In this document: one piece after another, positions 58,940-64,000 of the stretch | How positions within the stretch are numbered: the stretch's first letter is position 1 | Layout of the letters: every line of letters starts with the position of its first letter | NCBI GenBank assembly: GCA_963766175.1 | Contig: CAVXZE010000014.1 | Span: 302,000 to 365,999, forward strand | Length of the DNA stretch: 64,000 bases | Reading direction: 5' to 3' | Origin: CAVXZE01 sp963766175 | Lineage (GTDB): Bacteria > Myxococcota_A > UBA9160 > UBA6930 | Position numbers and translations under genes: made by a program | Notes under the pieces: generated by a model | The model's input: the letters and a program-made list of their open reading frames with translations, nothing else | What the model was told of the DNA's origin: nothing | Database searches by the model: none

Positions 58940-59366
58940 CCACGGTCTCGTCGACGTGGGACACCGAGTGGACCACGTCGTTCTCGTCGAACTCGAAACG
59001 CCAGCGATCTTCGCGCGAGTTTCTCCAGCTGACGCGAAACAAGGAAGGGCCAACGGGCAGCAGCCCGAAAGTCTCGACGCGGTACCGCTCGGAGGCGTAG
59101 GTATAGATGTCCTGAATGAAGACCTCCCCGCCCTCGAGGATCCTGCGGCGCTGGGGGCTGGTGGACCGTGTCCGGTCGAAGGGGGAGGGCTGGCGAAACT
59201 CCTCGGGGGGACCGAGCCGTTGGAGGACTTCGCTCCGGGTGGTGATGCCCTCCTGGATCGACGCAAGGGCTTCGCGTTCCGGCAGCTGTTGGTAGTTGAT
59301 CTCGAGCGTCGTGCATCCAGAGAGCGCAGCTACAGCAACCGAGAGGCCCAAGCTTGCACACCGCAT
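58926..59366 (-). CDS. BamE-like lipoprotein 1 of 5
   Basis: 146 residues. Signal RCASLGLSVAVAALSGCTTL (lipobox LSGC). Mature part: QEGITTRSEVLQRLGPPEEF, DIYTYASERYRVETFGLLPV and WRFEFDENDVVHSVSHVDET. First gene of the five-gene unit. All share signal plus [T/S]xxEVLxxLGPP and a terminal F-D-x-x-G/D strand, pointing to repeated duplication and divergence in place. It is preceded by about 160 bp with no gene that presumably contains the promoter. Confidence 0.78.
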   Translation of the reverse strand: MRCASLGLSVAVAALSGCTTLEINYQQLPEREALASIQEGITTRSEVLQRLGPPEEFRQPSPFDRTRSTSPQRRRILEGGEVFIQDIYTYASERYRVETFGLLPVGPSLFRVSWRNSREDRWRFEFDENDVVHSVSHVDETVDDDR

Positions 59367-59525
59367 TCGGATTGATCGACACCTCCCAATTCGAGGTTAG
59401 CTCACCGGCGCAAGCCGGCATGCGAACCCACAGCGGGGGATGGGCCGTGCGTGGACGTGCGCAGAGCTCGTGCCAGGGATCACCCGCCAACCGGACAGAC
59501 CCGGTCGGAGTGAATGGGAAACGGT

Positions 59526-59762
59526 TCAGGCGGTGCGTGCTGCTGCCGGCTCGACACGCCGAACGGCGCGCAGACGCGGGAAGTACTCGTCGCGTAGATC
59601 CCACGGAACGCTGAGCGCCGCAAGGATCTTGCGCTTCGTCGCTTGGCGACAGTCCTGTCCCTTTTCGACCGCGTGGATCGTTCGGGGGGAAACCCTGGCG
59701 CGCTCAGCAAGTGCGCTCTGGGTCCAGCCACGAGCCTGGCGAGCGGCTCGGATCCGGTTCAT
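59526..59762 (-). CDS. XRE family transcriptional regulator, small
   Basis: 78 residues. RIRAARQARGWTQSALAERA then RVSPRTIHAVEKGQDCRQAT is a Cro/CI-type helix-turn-helix with the recognition helix near SPRTIHAVE. No effector domain. It sits upstream of the lipoprotein string in the same direction and could regulate it, but an independent role is equally possible. The start has only a weak ribosome-binding site (GAGGCTGCC). Confidence 0.82.
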   Translation of the reverse strand: MNRIRAARQARGWTQSALAERARVSPRTIHAVEKGQDCRQATKRKILAALSVPWDLRDEYFPRLRAVRRVEPAAARTA

Positions 59763-59936
59763 GGCAGCCTCTGGCCTTGATTCCTAGATAGGGAATAGTA
59801 GCGCTTGAGGGACCGGCAGGACTACCCCGGTTCTCCCCACACCGAGCTCAGGAGCATCGATTTCCCGCGGGGAAACGAGGGGTTACGCCACCCCTGTGGG
59901 AAATCTGCACCAGGCGATTTCTAGCCTGGGAGCGCT

Positions 59937-60356
59937 CTATCGCCAGCCGGTGGGGAGATACTGGGAATCCGGGACCATGGTGGCCAGGGTCACCGGCGCG
60001 CTGTGCTTCAAGACCAACGGGCCCCAGCCTGTCACCGAGATCACCATGACCAGCATGGCGGCTGCGGCCAGCGCGCCGATCGCGGAGACGCCGATGCGCT
60101 CCTGCCAATCGGGTCTCGGGTCCGGGTTCCAGCGGGCCAGGGAGGCGAGTCGCTCGTGGGCTTCCGCCGAGGGCTCGATGGGGACCAGCGCTGTGGGAAG
60201 CCGGGCCAGAAGGGCCTCGCTGGCCTCGAACTCGGAGAGTATTCGCCGGCAGCGGCCGCAGCCAGCGACGTGGCTCCGGATCTCGGCCTCCAAAGCGGCC
60301 GGGATCGTGTGGTCCAAGATCGCCGGGAGTAGCTGCCGAGCCGTCCAGTGATTCAT
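59937..60356 (-). CDS. Anti-sigma factor with zinc-finger (ZAS-type) domain
   Basis: 139 residues. The N-terminus has an HxxxCxxC zinc motif (SHVAGCGRCRR, His 29, Cys 33, Cys 36) as in anti-sigma factors of the ZAS type. One membrane helix (IGALAAAAMLVMVISVTGWG) divides it from a short periplasmic part. It overlaps the upstream ECF sigma gene by 4 bp, so it will sequester that factor at the inner membrane until a signal (often oxidative or envelope stress) acts. The target regulon cannot be read from the sequence. Confidence 0.88.
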   Translation of the reverse strand: MNHWTARQLLPAILDHTIPAALEAEIRSHVAGCGRCRRILSEFEASEALLARLPTALVPIEPSAEAHERLASLARWNPDPRPDWQERIGVSAIGALAAAAMLVMVISVTGWGPLVLKHSAPVTLATMVPDSQYLPTGWR

Positions 60357-60955
60357 GGCCAGTTGCCTCGCATGTCTCGCAAAAGGGGTCGGAGCGTCTC
60401 GCGAAGCTCCTCGCGGCCCCGGCGCAGCCAGGTTCCCACGGTCGCCAGGGGGATGCCCTCGCTCTCGGCGATCTCGGTGTTCGAGAGCCCGTGGTTGATG
60501 CGCAAGACCAGTACCCGCCGGTGTTGAGGCTTGATCCGAAGCAGCGCCTTCGCCACCGCCGCCAGCACCTCCGCTTCGAACACCTGCGAATCGGGGTCGC
60601 TCGCTGTCGGAGCGCCCATCACCAGGGCCTGGGCCATCACCTCCCGCTGCAATCCATTGCTTCGCTTCCGGGTGCGGAGCAGGTTGACGGATGTGTTGAC
60701 GGCCGCCCGGTAGAGGTAGCTCCAGAGGCTCGCCGAGCCGCGATAGGCCGCCCGGGGAAGCGCCAGGAAGACGTTCTGCACCACGTCTTCCGCGTCGGAA
60801 TGGTTGCCCACGATGCGGTAGGCCACCGCCTCGAGGCGCGACCGGTATTTTCCGTGCGCCTCCTCGAAGGCGCCCGGCTCGCCTCTCAGCCAGCGCTGAT
60901 CCAGTTCGACGTCGGCCATCCGCGGGCGCACGGTATTGCTCGTCGATCCGCTCAC
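60353..60955 (-). CDS. ECF (extracytoplasmic function) sigma factor
   Basis: 200 residues (start could also be the ATG 12 codons later). Region 2 shows AFEEAHGKYRSRLEAVAYRI and SDAEDVVQNVFLALPRAAYR, contacting the -10 element and core polymerase. Region 4 shows LRIKPQHRRVLVLRINHGLS and NTEIAESEGIPLATVGTWLR, the -35-binding HTH. It lacks region 3, as ECF factors do. Partner anti-sigma is encoded downstream with overlap. Promoter and signal unknown. Confidence 0.92.
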   Translation of the reverse strand: MSGSTSNTVRPRMADVELDQRWLRGEPGAFEEAHGKYRSRLEAVAYRIVGNHSDAEDVVQNVFLALPRAAYRGSASLWSYLYRAAVNTSVNLLRTRKRSNGLQREVMAQALVMGAPTASDPDSQVFEAEVLAAVAKALLRIKPQHRRVLVLRINHGLSNTEIAESEGIPLATVGTWLRRGREELRETLRPLLRDMRGNWP

Positions 60956-61135
60956 AACCCGACGCTCCCCAGCGTCCTGTTCACCCCATTAGACAGCGTA
61001 GCCGGGCCGCGAGATTCAGAATAGGAAAAAGATTCCCCGTGGGGTTTTACTGGCCCCCCGGGCTGTAGCGGAGCTTTCACCTAGAATTCGAACCCGTCCA
61101 CGTCCCCATTCTGGGCGCCGACAGGGAGGAGCTCG

Positions 61136-62311
61136 ATGAGCTTCAAGGACCGAGCCGCCATCGTCGGAGTGGGCGAGACGGACTACCTCCGCGGGGCCGA
61201 TGCGCTGCCCGAAGAGCTGATGCTTCGCGCTGCCCGCGAGGCCGTGGCCGACGCCGGGCTCGGTCTGGCCGACATCGACGGCCTGATTCCACCCTCGGGC
61301 TTTACCACCACCGAGTTTTTGGCGACGAACCTCGGCATCCGCGATCTGCGCTACGCGGTGACGGTCCACATGGGCGGCGCAAGCCCCATCGCTGCACTGC
61401 AGAGTGCGGCCGTGGCCGTGGCGAATGGCCTGGCGAGGCACGTGCTGGTGGTGGTGGGCTGGAACGGCTTCTCGGCGCTTCGCCCCAGGCCCGGTGGGCG
61501 GCAACCCAGTCTCTCGTTCGCCCCAACCGCCGCTGCCGATCAGATTCTGGACTTCTACCTGCCCCACGGCGTCATGCTGCCGGTTCAGCTCTACGCGTGG
61601 ATCTGCATGCGCCATAAGCAGCTCTACGGCATCCCGGACCAGGCGACCGGCCACGTGGCTCTGGCCTGTCGCCGCCACGCCCAGCGGAACCCGAAGGCCC
61701 TGATGCGCGGCCGTCTCCTAAGTATGGAGGAGTACCTGCAGGCGCGCTGGATCTCCGAGCCCTTCCGCCTCTACGACTGCGCGCTCGAGACCGACTGCGC
61801 CGCCGCCGTCGTGGTCACCACGGCCGAGAGGGCGCGGGATCTCACAAGCCCCCCGGTCCTGATCATGGGCGCCGCGGAGGGACGTCCCTTCCCGGCCGAC
61901 GACATACCCAGCCGGCCCGAGCCCTTCCGGGTGGGGCTGAGCTTCGCCGCACCCAGGGCCTTCGAGATGGCGGGGATCCGGCCAGGTGACGTGGATCTCC
62001 TGGGGATCTACGACTGCTTCAGCTACGTGGTGCTGATCCAGCTGGAGGCCCTCGGCATCTGCGGCCCGGGCGAGTCGGGGGAGTTCGTGAGCGACGGTCG
62101 GATCGAGTTCGGCGGGCGCTACCCGATGAACACCCACGGCGGCCTCCTCTCCCAGGGCCACAACTGGGGACTCAATCACGTGATCGAGATGACCCGTCAG
62201 CTGCGCGGCCAGGCCGGCGAGGGCCAGGTGCCAGATGCCGAACTGGGACTGGTGACGGGCTGGGGCGATTTCGGGGACGGCAGCATCGCGATTCTCCGGA
62301 GGGACCGATGA
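61136..62311 (+). CDS. Thiolase-like protein (Ltp2/SCP-x type)
   Basis: 391 residues. The N-terminal AIVGVGETDYLRGADALPEE and VADAGLGLADIDGLIPPSGF match the non-condensing thiolases of the lipid-transfer-protein group. MGGASPIAALQSAAVAVANG replaces the catalytic Cys segment of true thiolases, and the C-terminal HGGLLSQGHNWGLNHVIEMT carries the conserved histidine. Such proteins work with a DUF35 partner as retro-aldolases that release propionyl- or acetyl-CoA from steroid side chains. The DUF35 gene follows with a 4-bp overlap. The GGAGGAG site at 9 bp supports the start. It is outside the accretion zone. Confidence 0.88.
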   Translation: MSFKDRAAIVGVGETDYLRGADALPEELMLRAAREAVADAGLGLADIDGLIPPSGFTTTEFLATNLGIRDLRYAVTVHMGGASPIAALQSAAVAVANGLARHVLVVVGWNGFSALRPRPGGRQPSLSFAPTAAADQILDFYLPHGVMLPVQLYAWICMRHKQLYGIPDQATGHVALACRRHAQRNPKALMRGRLLSMEEYLQARWISEPFRLYDCALETDCAAAVVVTTAERARDLTSPPVLIMGAAEGRPFPADDIPSRPEPFRVGLSFAAPRAFEMAGIRPGDVDLLGIYDCFSYVVLIQLEALGICGPGESGEFVSDGRIEFGGRYPMNTHGGLLSQGHNWGLNHVIEMTRQLRGQAGEGQVPDAELGLVTGWGDFGDGSIAILRRDR

Positions 62312-62730
62312 GCGAAACATCGCCGATCCCCAGGCCGCTTCCCCGCATGGACGGGTTGCACGGCGACTTCTACCGGGAGTGCGCGCGGGAGGGTCGGCTC
62401 GTCTTTCAGCGCTGCCAGGAGTGCGGGACCCTCCGCCACCCGCCCCGGGTCCTCTGTGCCGAGTGTGGCTCCGACCGGGTGAGCTGGGTGCCCTCGGCGG
62501 GGCAGGGGACGATCTTCAGCTGGACGGTGGTCCATCAGGCGCCGCATCCCGCCTTTGCGGGCCAGGTGCCCTACGCAGTGGTGGTGGTGGAGCTCGAGGA
62601 GGGGGTTCGGATCGTGGCCAGCCTCCGCGAGCTGGCCCCGGCGAATCTCGAGCTGGGCATTCCGGTGGAGGTCTTGCTCGAGGAGGTCGCCGAGGGCGTT
62701 CTGCTTCCCTACGTTCGTCCGCGCCGGTGA
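62308..62730 (+). CDS. DUF35 OB-fold/zinc-ribbon protein
   Basis: 140 residues. The rubredoxin-like zinc ribbon CQECGTLRHPPRVLCAECGS (two CxxC) is followed by the OB-fold WVPSAGQGTIFSWTVVHQAP and YAVVVVELEEGVRIVASL. DUF35 partners bind acyl-CoA and are needed by Ltp2-type aldolases and some thiolases. The start codon overlaps the thiolase stop (ATGA). With the thiolase it forms a retro-aldolase pair for branched acyl-CoA or steroid side-chain degradation; this fits the molybdoenzyme cluster but is not proof. Confidence 0.9.
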   Translation: MSETSPIPRPLPRMDGLHGDFYRECAREGRLVFQRCQECGTLRHPPRVLCAECGSDRVSWVPSAGQGTIFSWTVVHQAPHPAFAGQVPYAVVVVELEEGVRIVASLRELAPANLELGIPVEVLLEEVAEGVLLPYVRPRR

Positions 62731-62742
62731 TCCCTGTCCTCT

Positions 62743-63955
62743 TCAGCGGCGCAGTGTGGCGATTCGCGGAAAGGCCCGGTTGATCGCGATGATCAGCTGG
62801 AACAAGCGGATCACCTGAAGGGCCAGGACCGGCTTTCCGCTGGTCAGCAGCGCCACCGCCAGGCCGGCGCTCGGGATCGGCCCAGCTCCAGATGTTGGTG
62901 AAGCCGATGTGTCCGAAGGCGTGACCGCTCTTGGGACCGAACAGCCCGATGGGATCGTCGCCGAGCATCGGCCCGAGCCCGTAGCGGATCGGCAGGCCGA
63001 GGGTGAGGTCGATCTCCCGGTAGCTCTGCTCGGAGGTCGCGTGCTGGACGGTGCGCCGGTCGAAGACCCGTACCCCGTTCAGCTCTCCCCCGTCGAGGAG
63101 ACACTGGTAGAAGGCCGAGAGCTCCTCGGCGGTGGAGACGATGTTCGCCGAGGGAACGATGCCGCGCAGGAAGCGCGGCTGGTTCGAGAGCTCCACTGCC
63201 TCGTGTACGCCTGCACCCAACGCACGGCGCAGCAGCCGTGAGAAAGTGAGAGGGACGGGGGGGCCGGTGAAGGCGTTCACGGCCACCCGTTCGATGTCCT
63301 CGTCTGCCACGCCGTAGTTCATCCAGCGGAAGCCCAGCGGCTTGCAGATCTCCTTGCCCAGAACGGCGCGGATGTCACGGCCGGTGGCCCTTCGCACCAC
63401 CTCTCCCAGCACGAAGCCGCCGCTGATCGCGTGATAGGCGAGCAGTCTGCCCGGTCGCGTGCTCGTCTTTGCGTCGCAGAGGATGCCGACCACCCGGTCC
63501 GGCCGGGCGAGCAGGTCCAGGTCGATGGACTCGGGCGGCAGGCTCGGAATGCCCGCGCGGTGACCGAGCACGTGCCGCAGCGTGATCCACTGCTTTCCGT
63601 GGCGGCCGAACTCGGGGATGTATTCGCAGACCCGGTCCTCCAAATGCAGAACGCGCTGCTCGTCAAGCTTGTGGATCACCATGGCGGTGATCGCCTTGGC
63701 GGCCGAGTAGATGCAGATGGGAGTCTCAAAGGTCGCCAACACCTTGGGCGTATCGGGATCGTCGTCGGGCGCGTTGCCCGAGGCGTGCCCCAGCGCACGG
63801 TTCAGCACCACTCTTCCGTTTCGGCGGATACAGATCTGAAGCGCGGGGTGGAGACCGGTCCGGTAGAAATCCTCCGCGCGCCGCCAGACGGCATCGACCG
63901 CGGCGCGGCGGGCTCCCGTGCCTTGCAGGGAGTCTTCCTCGCCGATCGAAGTCAC
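62743..63955 (-). pseudogene. Serine hydrolase (beta-lactamase/esterase fold), one frameshift
   Basis: About 403 residues if one base is removed near 62873. The family motifs are YSAAKAI (Ser 84 and Lys 87, SxxK), LAYHAISGGF (the Tyr-containing second motif near residue 176) and SGHAFGHIGFTNIWSWADPE. One extra C at about 62875 shifts the last 45 codons; in the restored frame they read GLAVALLTSGKPVL, then LALQVIRLFQLIIAINRAFP and RIATLRR. This gives the proper convergent end 12 bp after the DUF35 gene. Enzymes of this type hydrolyse esters or amides. The defect may be an assembly indel. Confidence 0.85.
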
Positions 63956-64000
63956 CTCCGCCAGGTCCCTGGGGATGGCGCAGCGGGCCCGCAGGGGGAT

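Overview
The window is high-GC DNA from a Gram-negative bacterium. Supporting signs are lipoprotein signal peptides, an outer-membrane beta-barrel remnant, BamE-like lipoproteins, an MscS channel and a TAT-exported molybdoenzyme. The gene set (Ltp2/DUF35 pair, LLM oxidoreductase, acyl-CoA ligase remnants, type II DMSO-reductase enzyme, UbiD) recalls soil or marine lineages formerly called Deltaproteobacteria, such as Myxococcota or Binatota. No marker gene fixes the taxon.

Layout. Position 1-1003 is chromosomal backbone (3' end of ppc). From 57.1 kb onward it is backbone again: an intact tRNA-Arg(TCG), five tandem BamE-like lipoprotein genes, an XRE regulator, an anti-sigma/ECF-sigma pair, a thiolase-like/DUF35 pair and a serine hydrolase. 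The 56 kb between is an accretion zone. Fragments of the 3' end of the same tRNA-Arg recur at about 1.1, 8.0, 13.9, 15.7, 25.4 and 36.1 kb. Four places (1.1, 5.1, 25.4, 36.1 kb) carry a conserved island-end block of about 110 bp with GGCACCC-type sites that also occur at the resident integrase end. I read this as several genomic islands stacked at one tRNA gene and then eroded by insertion sequences.

Modules from left to right: broken genes (1.3-1.8 kb); mscS-like plus frameshifted corA (2-4.7 kb); a Fic protein (5.3-6.5 kb); a broken short-chain dehydrogenase (6.9-7.9 kb); a cluster of glycosyltransferase/HPr-kinase fusion, glycosyltransferase, PqqD-like protein with a lasso-leader-like tail and two nucleotidyltransferases (8.3-13.6 kb); a GH172 glycosidase (14.1-15.4 kb); an IS630 element inside a dead transposase gene (16.7-18.9 kb); small envelope proteins (19.5-22.1 kb); SIMPL and LLM proteins (23.6-25.3 kb); VapBC; a UbiD-UbiX-bicupin group with different codon use (27.6-30.7 kb); a CrtI-like oxidoreductase between direct repeats; BrnTA; ParDE; a TPR protein; amidohydrolases; and an ethylbenzene/steroid-C25-dehydrogenase-like molybdoenzyme with a coupled GMC oxidoreductase and TetR regulator (45-52.3 kb). 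A mobilisation module of relaxase, DUF2274 protein, excisionase and tyrosine integrase (52.8-57.3 kb) abuts the tRNA.

Five copies of one rve-type insertion sequence (one a remnant, two sharing an internal deletion) and several other IS remnants explain much of the decay. The GMC/molybdoenzyme operon and the backbone Ltp2/DUF35 pair together suggest steroid- or hydrocarbon-type catabolism, but no substrate can be assigned from sequence. Several well-conserved genes carry single-base frameshifts, so either real decay or assembly indels must be considered.
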